Of a DNA stretch of 64,000 nucleotides, positions 49,046-61,700 are shown piece by piece. The translations under genes and the position numbers were made by a program. Under the pieces are notes generated by a model, which saw nothing but the letters and a program-made list of their open reading frames with translations, did not search any database and was not told where the DNA came from. The first letter of the stretch is position 1, and each line of letters starts with the position of its first letter. Origin of the DNA: Serilophus lunatus (lineage: Eukaryota > Chordata > Aves > Passeriformes > Eurylaimidae); assembly GCA_013399895.1 (NCBI GenBank), contig VXBA01002622.1:186001-250000 (forward strand). The letters run 5' to 3'.

Positions 49046-50496
49046 GAGCTGTGGAGTTTTATGGTGGTTGTAACTGTAACTGAATCATCATCTGTCTTCT
49101 TGTATATTAACACTGAACCTCTCTAGTTGTGTTTACATAATGCACTCCGCGTATTCCCTTGCTGATTGAGATGTTAATGACATCTGATTGTTTGTTATTG
49201 ACAGTTTCTGCTATTCTGTTTTTTTATGACATCTGTAACATTCCTCAGACTGTAGCATTGTAAAAGAATGCCTCAGACAAAAGATGGAGAGCTTTTATAA
49301 ATGTTGCTTCCTGTTTAAACTGTTCAAATTTGGGAAACAAGCTGAATGCTGAAGTGTGCCTAGGTAAATGTACTCTTTTTCAACTTTGTTAAGACTGAGT
49401 TATGTGTTTTCAGTTTTTCTGTTTAAGAGTCTGCCTACCCTGCATATGTGAACATAACTATGCCCTCAGTCATGGCTCAACTCTCACAGGTGATGGTTTA
49501 AGAGTACTTCCATGCTCACTGTGAGGTTTGCTATTGTTCTTGCATACATGTAGATGGCTGTAAACTATGTGCATTTACTCTGTATTTATATAGTTAACTT
49601 TTTTGTTTGGATTGCTTAAAACTTCAAAGCAAATTAAAATAATGTGCTTCTATTCAAATGTTGCCTTTTGTGCCAAACTGTATGCTACTTCTAAGCTTTT
49701 CATTTCTCTATTACTGATACATACCAGTGCCTGAAGAATTGTGATTAAAAATGAGCAATTCATTAGGAGATCCCAGTGAATCATTTTATCTTGTACCATT
49801 TTTTAGTAGCTGGAGTGAATGTATCTGTTGTACCTATAATACAATTTTTTTGGAGGGATTCATGGATGGCTTACAGTAGTTGTTCAGATCCAACTGCATG
49901 AACACATACAGTTACCTCTGCAGAACTAAGTGGTACTGTCTGACAACTGAGATTCAGTGTTCATCTAGCACAAACCGCTGTTGACAAAAACCAAGGGCAG
50001 TAATTCCTTAATGTTCAGAGTTAACTGCATGTGCAATTATAACCAAGTCCTTGAAACATTGTTGGATGTTGATTTTCTTACAATAGATGTTTGATCTGCA
50101 GTCTGTCCATAGCACTTCCTCATAGATCATTCTGCAAACTGGGTTTTGTTTGGTGACTGTGCTGTATTTCTTCCCCCTCAGTGTATGTTTTGGAAATGAA
50201 CCTTTGCAAGTGTTTAATATGGAACCAGGCTTAATGTCTCTGATTTGATTCTTTCAGCTATTTAGACTTTCAGCTATTTAGAGCTACTTCAAAATTTGCA
50301 TTAAATCAGCACATCTGTGATAATTTGGTTCTTTCAGTAGGTGTTAATGTCAGTTGACCTGCTTTGCTCTACTTTGTAGCTTCCAGGTCAGCCAGGATTA
50401 GAAGTGATCAGTCCTCTGGAACCAGTACGGGCACCCCATGTGCTTATCCCTGACACATCTGAAATTATGCCTCCAACTGTAATTGTCTATAATTGA
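48777..50496 (+). CDS. Putative small two-exon gene, 89 residues, unrecognised
   Basis: Proposed exons are 48777-48929 (51 codons) and 50380-50496 (38 codons plus TGA), joined in phase 0. The ATG has A at -3 and sits at the edge of a CpG-rich patch. The donor is GCC|GTGAGT and the acceptor TTTGCTCTACTTTGTAG|CTT, both strong. The N terminus MLRVLFCLIRRSDAGG, with an Arg-rich, acid-poor stretch to residue 47 (only Asp13 before Glu45), resembles a mitochondrial presequence. The C-terminal half reads LPGQPGLEVISPLEPVRAPH then VLIPDTSEIMPPTVIVYN, is proline-rich and has no transmembrane segment. I recognise no family. TTTCCCTCACCTGGATCAG at 48752-48770 could be a splice acceptor, so the ATG exon may not be the first exon. 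A later AATAAA is at 51979-51984. It might also be a conserved gene I fail to recall, or a chance exon pair. Confidence 0.5.
48930..50379 (+). other. Proposed intron of the small gene
   Basis: A 1,450-bp interval starting GTGAGT and ending TTTGTAG. Beyond the CpG-rich first 115 bases it is AT-rich, with no recognisable exon. A two-copy 16-bp tandem duplication of CTTTCAGCTATTTAGA lies at 50251-50282. Confidence 0.5.
50251..50282. repeat. Two-copy 16-bp tandem duplication
   Basis: CTTTCAGCTATTTAGA is followed directly by a second copy, about 100 bp before the proposed second exon of the small gene. Confidence 0.85.
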
Positions 50497-53400
50497 CCTT
50501 TTACTTTGACCCTCTAAAAGAGGCACATCAGCAGGGCAGAGCTTGGGTTAACTCTTTGGATTCTGTTGACATTCATGATGCTTTACAACCCCTTCTTAGA
50601 GGAGTTGTGCTAAGATTGCCTTAATCAACAAGTGTGTATATAAAAAGGTATATTTCAAATCCTAATTGATTGTGGCTTGGCATTAATTCAGCAGCATAGT
50701 CTGACATAGATGCAACCTAAAAGCATGTCAGGCTTAACAATGATGTCTTCATGAAAGAAAACCCTTGAATTTGATAATGCACTTAGACTAAAACGTACTT
50801 GGGAAGACAAACACTCCTCTCATCTTGTATGTGCTGTTGCCAGCCACTGTTCTTTGTGCTGACTCAGAACAGCCTTATCTTCCTGCACAGCTTCTGTAAA
50901 AGGTAGGAAATGCCACAACTGGAATCTAGTTCTCATGAGCAAATTGATGCAAAACAAAATGGTGTCTTGAACTGTGGAAGATGTATTGGAGAGGAGGAGC
51001 TTCTGCTTTTGCAGATGGAATGTTTCAAGGGATGCTCTTAAGGCTGGGTTCACTAATGCACAGGTACTTGTCAGTGATAGAACTGTGTGAAGTTCAAAGC
51101 TTTCAAAGGCAAGCTCCAGATGGTGAAAATTACTGCTAATTCTGGGTAGACCTCTACAAAGGGGGTGTTTCCTCCCCTAACTGTAGCTGTTGGGAATTTG
51201 ATAGCTTTTCCTAGTCCTGCTTTTGCAGCAGATGCTTGGGATGGGACTGAGGATGTATGTGTTGAAATTGTCTGAGTGTAAACAAAAGGCAAAGCAGTCT
51301 GTTCTGAGACCTGGTCATCTGTCCAGGCTTCTGAAAACAGGTATACAATATGCAAGTATGACAGCAAATATGTTAAGGATTCTGTTAATTTAGGACTGTT
51401 ACTACATAAACAAAAACTAGGTAGTGTAGAATCATGTCTTTAAGTGTGGGGGGGTGGGAATGAGAACTACAGGATCATGTATCTGAGGCAAGCAGATCTT
51501 TAAGTACATCCCTCTTCTGCAAAGTATGTTGTAGACATAAAGGCAACTGGACAGTATACAAGAATTAATTATATCTAAGTAAGCTGATAATTATTTGTGT
51601 TCATCTGTATTGTAGATGAAGTAAATGCAGGAGATCAAATCTATTATTTTGGGGGAACTAAGTGATGTGGAGCCGCAAAGGAAATGTCGAGTTTATCCCT
51701 ACATGAGCAGGATCTTGTCCAAAGAACAAGTGTTTTATAATGGGAACTGTTGAATTGCTGATGAATGCTATTAAGTACTTGATGACCTCTGAAAAAGACT
51801 AAGAACTGGTCTTGGTACTGTAACTAGTGTATCTGTCACTAGTGTATCTCAGTGGTTTGGTAGAAAGACTTGGGCCCCATTATATGATTTGTAGAAGATA
51901 AATTAGAAGTAATTTGCAATGCACTGTTTTTGAATACACATTTTATTTTTTAAAAAACGATTTGACCATAAAAGTAAGAATAAATAATAGTGATAAATGT
52001 GTATTCAATCAGTTAAAATATGATTGTGAATTTTTGCTCTAGGCCAGTAGTGTCACTTTGTCAGTTGGGAGGAGAGAGGAAGGACTCCAGGTGTAGTTTT
52101 CAACAGTGTTCACTGTTGCCTGTTTTTAAAACAAAAAAATCCAGTTTCAGGATGCTAAATGGAAGTGTCAACAGCACTGTATGTCTGAACCTTGGGCTGA
52201 CCTAATCTGGGATATGTTCACAGCTCTGGTTTATCAAAGTTATAGAAGAGAGGGTTATATAAAACTATCTTGTGTGTGTATCATGCCAAAAATCATGCCA
52301 AAATACGGTGCTTTTACTGAAGAAAAAACTTAGGAGGAGAAGTACTATGGGTGAAAGTAGTAAATTGCAAGACCTGCTGTTACAAAACGAAGGTCTGTTT
52401 GCTGGCCTGGCAGCTTGAATATAAGAATGTTTTGCGTTGATCATTAAATCTATCTCACGTAGTAGTGAGAGCAGGTAGGAAGAAGGCATTTCACAGTGGT
52501 TGAACAGCATGTGTGAAGGACGCCACAATGTGCTGATCTGTGACAGCACATACCTAAATGATGTCTTCTATGTGTTTAGTAGGGATTAGGCTCTTTGTTA
52601 TGTTGAAGTTAATCACGATGTGCTTGGGGGGGGTGCATGGAGCCTGTTTTTGGACAGCTCATGGAAGAGAGGATTTCATCCTACTTTCCACCCCCCACAG
52701 ACCTTCACTCTCAGAACCAACCCATCCAAGAACTTGTCTTTCTAACGTCTCCTTTCATGCGTACTTTTAAGCAGTTTATTACTTGAACTGAACAATGTTA
52801 TTTACTGTTGTGGTCTGAATTTTCCTGGTCTTATGCAACATGTGGCTTTTCAGGGCCACATCAGACTTTGTGCTGTCTGTAGCTTCTCAGCGTCTCCCAA
52901 ATAACGTCCAGTAGAAACATTTCCATGGACTCAGATCACTCCTCTAAAGAGCAGAGACCATTTCTTGTAGGATTGTTCCATGTTCTCTCAGGATAGGCTT
53001 TGGCTAAAAGGAGCATCAGTGGAGGATATGGATGCTGAGGGAGAGCACACCTCTTGAGGGAAAGTTCTCGGTTTTTGTATTTTATCCTTTGGATGGGGTA
53101 AGGAAAAAAATAAGTGAAAAAATAATTGTTCCTGCTAAGGAAGCCCAGTAAGTGTGAATCTCTTCTCAGAAGTGGGACATTCTTCAAGGAATTCCGTCAG
53201 AAGTCACAGTGGATTGCTCTATGCATTATCTGTTTTCAGTCATATCCAGGAGCAAGATCTACTTGGAGAAGGAAAGTTTCCTTCCTCATTCTCTAAAACA
53301 AGCTGAAAACTCATCCTGCAGTTAAGCCTGTCGCTGACCACAAGTGCTGTTCCTGCAAAAAATTTTCTTATTGATGGGCAAGTAAATTTTTCCTGTGATT

Positions 53401-55229
53401 GCTAAAGGCAGGCAAGCAGAGTTTGTTTTTGAGCTGGTAAGTTTTCATGATAGTTCAGGTGCTTTCACTGTTATTTCTTGAGGTGCTCCCTTCTGTCACC
53501 TCTGAAATGCAGCTGGCAATAAAAGTTTACAGTTATGTTACCTTGCATTGCCACTGTAAATGTTTCTGTCTTCACAATGACTGAAGGACTTGAAAAAGTT
53601 AATTTGGATAGCTCCAGATGGATTCATGCTGGCTATGTTTGAAGACTTGGAAATATGCTTTGAATTACTTGAAACAAGAATGATCTATTATCATTCACAC
53701 ATTTTCCTAAGAGACTAGTTGAGGAAAAATACTAAAAAAATGACAACCATTCAGCGATGCTTGTAGGGTGGTCCAATATTTTTGTCTAATTTGTCTGTTG
53801 CCTGAATGAAGATCTAAAGTGCAATATTTCAAAGACCCCCAAACAACCAAAAAAAGACCAATATAAAGAATATTGACCTTTCCCCATTAAAGGGAAGAAT
53901 ATTTGCCCTGATCCCTAACTGTTATAAACCAAGGGGCCTATTGCCAAAACTTTATAGTAAATGGAATATTGCCTCTCAAGGAACAGCAGCTTAGAGTGTT
54001 AAAACCACACACACACTGAAATGCCTTGACCACACAGGGGTGAACCAGTTGGAGCTTGCAGTTCCCCGGAGCTCAGGTCAGCCTGAATCATACTTTGTTG
54101 CCATCATTTTGTTTCCCTGAGTAAAAAATTGTTTCTTTATGGCAGGGCAGGGATACGGGAGTAGCCTGCAGATACTATGGGATATTTCCATTTGACAGCA
54201 TTCTGGTAATTCTCAGAATCTGAACGTTTACTTGAGCTGTTGCTTATCTTGCTCTTCTCCCCCTCCACAAAAAGGTGTTGAGAATTAAATTGGGAGAGAT
54301 AGGACTCTTAGAGATGGCACACATAGAAAGATGCTGAGAGATAAGTGAAAGTGTGAGAGTGAGTTCTGGCTTAGTGGGAAAGGCAAAAGACATAAACAGC
54401 ATCCCCCTTCCCCCATAGTTCAAGAAAGAGAAATCCTCATGGAACTGTGAGCTTTCTTCCTCCCTGGCTATGGAAAGACCTCTCATTATTCAAATGGGGG
54501 GTTGGCAACATGTGGTGGCAGCACCTGCCAAGCTTTCCTGTTCCTGAAGAGGAAATAACATTGGGATTCAGCACTGTAAATCCCTTCTTAAAGAAGGATT
54601 CAGGCAGACACTGAGTCCCTGGAGTGAATAAGGCTCTGAACTGTAATCTGTATTCAGTGTTACACGCTGTGTACATTTTACTCAGTTATTTTTGATCTTT
54701 CTAGTTTGCCTGTTCTGGAAGATGAGTAGAGGAACTCTGCTAGTACCTGTTTTCTCCTCAGAATTATGTCCAGATGCAGTTTTGAATGCAGATGTGATAA
54801 ACCTGTAGCAATTCCTGTTGGTGCACTTGGTGTCATCCTCTTTGCTCAAACCAGTCACCTAAGGAAGATGGAGGAAGGATGAGTTTAAACTGTTAACAAA
54901 ATCTTGTATCTCTCCTCCAGATTTGACTTTGCATCTACTGACTAGACATTTATTTCCTTGTGTGTTTGTACAGTTTGAGTTGTAGGTTTCTGATGGTAAA
55001 AGCAGCAATGGATGGAGTACACTTAGTCCACCAGTTTTTTTCTACAAGAAAACTGAAGTCAGGATTGCAAAAAGAAAGCTTCTAATAGTAACATCTACAA
55101 ACATCCTGACCTGACAGATGAAACAGTGTTCTTGAGACTGAGTGAAAAGCCTGGGAGTCTGCTAAAGTCAGGGTAAAAGTTGAATGTCAGCAGAGTAACC
55201 CAGAAAAGTAGTAAGTGGGCTGTATATAA
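50497..55229. other. Non-coding DNA, possibly 3' UTR of the small gene at its start
   Basis: AT-rich sequence in which the first AATAAA I found is at 51979-51984, so a 3' UTR of the small gene could extend to about 52.0 kb. A coding-like 42-codon open stretch at 51625-51753 is discussed as a finding. A two-copy tandem of ACTAGTGTATCTGTC-like sequence lies at 51823-51849. Nothing else is recognised. Confidence 0.45.
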
Positions 55230-55312
55230 GAGAATGATAGAGTGGTTGTAGCTGGTAGGGACTTTACATTCATCTAGTTCCAAGTGCCCTGCCATGAGCA
55301 GGGGCACCTTGT
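55230..55312 (-). mobile_element. Short CR1 LINE 3' end
   Basis: GAGAATGATAGAGTGGTTGT, GGTAGGGACTTTACATTCAT and CTAGTTCCAAGTGCCCTGCC followed by ATGAGCAGGGGCACCTT match the reverse complement of a CR1 3' terminus. It is diverged and under 100 bp. Confidence 0.75.
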
Positions 55313-55618
55313 GCTAAATTGGGTGATTTCCATACTAAACCTGGCTAATTCACTCTTCTGTGAAATTAAGACAAAGACAAAAGAAAAAAAAAAATTGAGA
55401 TATTAGTCAGTAAAGCTGTGCATAAGGAAAAATGAGTTCTCAGCTCACTCCACAACGGAGAATAATCTAGCAATAGTGTTCTCAAAATGGCTTATTATAC
55501 TTAAGTAGGTTTATAGCCTCACTATGTCAGCTGTAGTGTCTCATGGAATCGTGTTGAGGGAATTTGGATTAAGATGGTATTATTATCCTAACACTGAGAA
55601 GTGTTAATCACAAAAGAT

Positions 55619-55714
55619 CTGGTCTAGTGGAAGATGCCCCTTTCCAGGCAAGGAGGTTGCAAAGAGATGATCTTTAAGGTCTCTTCTAACCCAAACCATT
55701 CTGTGATTCTGTGA
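55619..55714 (+). mobile_element. Short CR1 LINE 3' end
   Basis: CTGGTCTAGTGGAAGATGCC, AGATGATCTTTAAGGTCTCT and TCTAACCCAAACCATTCTGT followed by GATTCTGTGA are the last roughly 95 bases of a CR1 element with its 3' tail. It is opposite in orientation to the copy 300 bp upstream. Confidence 0.88.
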
Positions 55715-58700
55715 CCAGGACCTCTTTGGAAGACACAGATGTTCACCCTTGGGAGTCTCAGTTGCCTTCTAAGTAGGTCTTAATTAATGCAGAATATTTT
55801 AGGTTGCTACTAATAGATGCGAATTCGTTTTTTGCAACGTAAGTCGAGGAAATGCTGCAGTCAAACTTACTTCTTGATTTAGCTTCCTCTTGGTTCGCTT
55901 TTGAAGACTTAGGAGTGTTAGTGGGAAGAAAAGCATTTCCACCTCTAATATAGGATTTTATTTAATGCAGCTGTTAATTTAGCCTGTTAATTTAAAGTGT
56001 TACCAGATGGTTCCTTCTGAAAAAGCAGTGCAACTCCAGGAGGCCTAGAGGGACTAGTGAAAAGGTGCCTATTTTTATAAAAGGTCAGTCTGAACTTCTG
56101 AAACTGGGGTTTTTTTCTTGACCTTGGGATTTCTGGTCCCTGCTTATGTTGATTTCAGAATGTTGAAAACAGAACTATAGAAAACTACCAATTTTCACTT
56201 AATAGGAAAGCTGATAGTTTTGCAAGTATGTCAAAATTTGATCCAGTGTCCAGTTTGCTCTTTCTGCCAGCCAACATTCCTACTTGTGATGTAAATGAAT
56301 GTACTTCTCCCTCTGGGCAAAATGGTGAATTTGTTCAGGCACAAATGTCTTTTTCATGATGAAACTTTGCTCCCTTCTATCAAAAGCAGCTTTTCTATAC
56401 AGTAATATGGTTTTCCCACTGTTTTTCTAGCCATAAGAATTTCAGTGCAGAAACAGTGGTATGGTGTTATGGGAATTGCATACCAGCTAAAGCAATTCCA
56501 GTCATTGTTCTCTAATCATATTTCCACCTCTCCATGGACTCCACTTAAACTTTTCCAGTTTATTAGTAAGTCAGTAAGATGGAATTAATGAAGGCAAAAT
56601 TACATGAATGCCTAAAAGATTAATTTATGCTGATTATTTCCTTGTTTACAGGCAATCAAATATCTCCTAACACGAACAGAAAGTCTCTAATGTACTGAAA
56701 AGCCTAATACTGCCTAAGAAAGCATTTTGAAGGCTGAAGACAGTGGTTGATCTTACAGTAAAAATTGTGTAGAGCACAGGTAGGGTCACCAACAGTAAAG
56801 CATGAATGTGTCCTAACACTTACAGAAGTACCACATAAACGCATAATCATAAACAACATCTTCAGTACAGGACATGAAAGGAAGCATGTTTGAGATTTCC
56901 TTTCTTTTCCCTTGGTATGTGACATTATGACAATGCTTATTTAGGATGACTAAGTATGAAGAGGTGTACGTATTAATTACTAAGTTCAAGTGTTTAGGGT
57001 TGGATTGTTACATTTTATTGAGCTTACTGTGACTGAGGGTTCATTTTGTATTTATAACTTCTGATTGCTAATTAGGTTGACATATTCAGAAAATCTTCAC
57101 CCCACACTACTTAAGAAGTATTTGTCACTTAACAGCAAGTTTTAGAATTAACAAATCAAGTGAACTATCTACTGTACTTCCTACTGAATCAATTGGCAGA
57201 GCTATCTGTCTGAAATGGCCCTGCCTTACAGAGACAAGGGCATAAAACACTAGAAGGAGATTAAGTTGTTTAGCGTAACTAGTCAATAAAAAGGCAGGAT
57301 TCAGATTGGAAATTCTAACAAAAAGCAACAAAACTAAGAACAGGTCTTGAACAGTCTGGATAGAGCTTGAATATATCAGTGTATAAAGATTAGTGCCTTT
57401 TTTTATGTGACTGATAAATATTTGGAAGCGGATATGAGCTGAAAGAGGAAGTTCCTAGTAGGAAACTTGATAGAAGTGCAGAAGAGAATTTGTTTGTTTT
57501 TTGTCAAAACAGTAGAGTTTCTTTGTTGATATTTTGTACAAAGGCTGATATTAAATATGATAAAGGTTGATATTAAAAATTCTCTTTGCAGTTGATCAAC
57601 CAGGTAAATTCCAGTAAGCCAGTAAGTTGCTTGTGAGATGAAACTGTCTAACACCTTGTCAAACTGTCTATGGCACTGCTGTTTATATAGATCATAATAC
57701 AACTCCCAAGGATTTATAAAACTTGCAGAAGTGTAGTATTACCACTAAGAAGCAATATGGTTTGCAGGCCTTTTATAGTTTAAAAGTGGCCTGGGAATGA
57801 TGACATCAGACTACCTAGTAGAAGCTTAAAAAAGAACATTGAAAAGGTAAGCAATTTGTCCAGGTCAGAAATGTCCTTGCCTAGCTCTCTAGAAAGGGCT
57901 TGCTACTCATGTGATGTAAAACTTTCTTATTACTGTTCTATGACTGTTGTGGAAGGGCACATAAGACATTAGTCCCCACTGGATTAGCAATTCAGGACCA
58001 AACAGGGATTCTTCTATGATTAAATCCAGGTCCTTGTTGAGGGAACTTGTGGCCTATACTATTCGTAAATCTACCAGGCTTCATCTTTAAACTAATTAGG
58101 TTACATGTTCTACTGGGAGGTTTTTACCTGGCTTTCTTGTGTTGAAACTGCTCTAATTTACTGTCTTAGCAAGCCCTATAAATTGATATAACTGATGACA
58201 CTAACAGCTGACAGACCTATAAAGAGTTACTTGTGTCATAGGCACTTTTACTGTAGACAGGCAATTTCCTTGGTTTCCCTTTTTCGACTGGCTTTTGCTT
58301 TTGAGGAGCACAGGGAAATATCTTACATATGGAAAAATGACTTGGGTTGCCTTGTTCTTGGATTTGCGTAGTAATGACGCTGTCTCTTTTAATTTTTATT
58401 TTAAAATAGTTCGTCATATTTGTACAAACAATCTGAATACTGTCAGCTATTGCATCCTGTAGTTAATGAATAGCACAGCTGGCTCAGCTTTTGTGCTGCA
58501 CAGCAATTAGTTCAGACTGACTCCCTTGGATTGTTTTTGCTGTATCTTCAGTCTAAATTGCTGGTTTGCAGCAGTGACACATACATTTTTTCAAGTTTGT
58601 CTATTGCTGTATAGACACTGAATTTCCTTTTGGTTATACATGAAATTATAACACCATTGAAATAAACCTCCTAGAATTTTTACTTGCATCCTTCTGTAGA

Positions 58701-61700
58701 CCTGACTCTGCTATCCTAACTTGCCTAAGTAAGCCTTACTCATTTGATGCCACCATGCTAAGCCTACCCCTGCATAGTATTACCTTGGTTTTTTCAGTAG
58801 CAGTGTAAGGCTATCCTAAAAAAAAACACCCCAGTAGTTTCTAGCCCTCTGTCCTCTTTGCTGCATGCATGCAACTGCTCCTGTAACACTGGGGAAAACT
58901 GTTGTCCTGATGTGTGCATTGTCTGTCTGACCTTCAGGACTACAAAGTACTTCAGTGGTTGGGTTGTTTAAAAGTCATGAGAGAGTCAGCACTTCCATTG
59001 CTGGCTCTGCAGCTGTGCCACAGACACCAGGCTGCCTAGTAAATCACATTGCCATCTCTGTAGAAATTAGCCATGTACTGACAGGCAATGGATATAAATA
59101 ACTACGTGTGTGTAATGTAAGGTGGATTCAATTGATCTCTCAGATAATAAAATAATTCAGTGGCAGCTGGTCTTTATTACAAATTTCATCACTTTTACTG
59201 AAAAAGCTAGATTTTATCCTCATTTTTTTTCCTGAGAGTTTTTCCTTATTTTTCGTGCTGGGAAGTACATAATTCATAAAACAGGTGACTGCACTGTATT
59301 GACAAAGAATACGGGGGGGNTACTGGTTCTTATTTTTTAAAAACAACCTAGATACACAATCTGTCTTTATTTGCACTACTCTCGATGCTGAAGGCAGGTA
59401 GATTTACAGGTATTTTAGTTAACCACAAAGAGCCATCTCTTACTTTTTCCTTTGACAGGAATAGCTTTCTGCTCATTTCAGAAAAGCCCTCTGTGGGCAC
59501 TATACTTATATACTTATGTTTCTAAACTTAGGCTGGCTTCCTGGATTCACCTACATGAGTTTGTTTCATTCAAGAGGAATCTTCTTGGGCTCGAGAGCCT
59601 TTAAATTAAATCTGCCTAAATGTAACTTAATTTATGCTAGTTTCCTCTGTCCCTCAGGCTATTATCTTGTACCCTCACAAAATACTTTCACCCAAGCATA
59701 AGTCCTTACTGCCTTAGCATTTTATTAGGGAGGACATGCTGCCTTTCACTAAGCAGTAGTGGAATAGGCACAAAAAATGTAGAAATCCAGTCCAGATCTC
59801 TGGAATCTCCAAGTGATATGCTCAGAATAACTTTCATTTCTTCTATCTTGCATAAGTGAAGCCATTAAAATGACAAGACCCAATGGGAAAAATATTATAA
59901 ATGCATACCTGTCAAATTATCAATGTAAATGAGCCAAATCAAAGTTAATTTCCCTTTTTATTATTGGGATTCTGTTTGGATTATTTGGGGCATTTGAGGA
60001 ATCCTATGAAACCAAGGTAAATCATTTCATGTTTATTAGTTTGTGAATATCTTTACCATGACATCTGTCATACTCATGCTTTCGGTTTTTCTTTGTTTTA
60101 TGAGGTTGGTTTATAATTGAAAGAGTACAAAACAAAAATAAGTGGCCAGTTCTGTGATTCTGGCACTGCACTGCTTTCAGTAAGGGTTTTTATTTTTCAT
60201 AATTTGGTTGACATTTTGCAGATGAAAACTTTGGCAATTTTGCCCCTATTCTGAGGCAAAAACAGGAATATTTTGATATAACCAAGAATTTGTTCAGGGT
60301 CTGTGTTAAGTGAGCACATTGGAAACAGGCTTTGTTTTCTCAATGCAGAACATGTCAGAACAGGACTGGCTTTTGTCTGAAGCAATGCATTGTCATCAGC
60401 TCTCAGCATGTTGCCCTTTGGGTCACACACTGTATTAAGAACAAGTCCTGAGCAGGAAGATGAACTGGGATGTGGTTGTGGTGTCTGAGAACAAGAAGTA
60501 ATCAGAAATATTTGAAAGACATCATGCCTGGTGTGGAGAAGGGCAATTTGGCAACTTCATGGGATGGACTTGCAGGGAGGGAGAGGGGAAGCAGCTGAAT
60601 GATAAGTATTTAGATGATTTATAGGCTTGCTTCCAAATCTTGGTTGGAAAGCTGGCTTTCTTCCTAAATCTTAGTGAAGCTATTGGATCAGCTGTATTGC
60701 TTGTAAGGATTTTTAATAGAACTTTTGGAAAGGTTTTCGGTTTCTTGTGTCAAAATGTAAAGAAATATCACCACAATATAAAATAAAAAGCAAGATTTTA
60801 AGTAAAAAAACAAATGGTTCAGAAATTAAAATATATGTAGACCCAGATAACAAGTACAAAACTAACTAACTAAATAAATTTTATTGTATCAAGTGTGCTG
60901 TTCTGGAGGGGAGTTATGATCTAAGCCTTGAATATTGTCTTGTCATATAGGGGTTGCTGAGACCTCCACAGTAAGGAAGGGGAATGAACTGTAGATTGAA
61001 AGGAACAGGCATTTCTTTTTCTTTCATGAGTCTCCGACGTTCTCCAGTTTTCGGACAGGGAGGTAGTGTTTGACCATTCTGCCCATAGTTCTGATTGCTC
61101 TGGAGGAAATGTTCTTGGAGCTGCCATTCCCCTGGCCTGGAAGCAGCTGTGTGGAAATAGAGCTGTATTTGTGTGTAGTTCTTCCTGGGCCAGGTTGAAG
61201 AATAAGTTTTCCAGCATTGTCCCTCTGCTTGTTACCATTCCCTTTTGGAGGCAGTTTTCCTTTTAGGTGTGCTAACACTTGCATTGAGATGAAGCAGCTT
61301 TTTAACACAAATCACTCAGGATCATCTGAACCAAGTTTTTAGTGTGATGAGATTTTTTAGTTGATCATTTTGTCAGGAAAACGTTGGAGTATGAATATGT
61401 ATGGTGTCATACTGCAGCAAAAGCTAGAGATGGGGCAAGCAGCTGAGGTGGGATTTGGAGTAACTGTGTTTCCATGGTTCAGGCCACCTGGATACATCTA
61501 TGGGTGGGTATCTCTTAGCTGAGCTTTGAATGTTACGTTTTCTTTTTGCTATATAAACAGCAGTTAAATATTTGGTTCACATTGAAAGTTATCCTGAAAG
61601 TCAGGAGCTGGATGTTTAACTTAGATTTGCTTCTTTGAAAATCTCCCCTTTTATTTTGCCAGTGTGCAGCAGCATTAAAGTCCAGTGGGCCCAGCTAATT

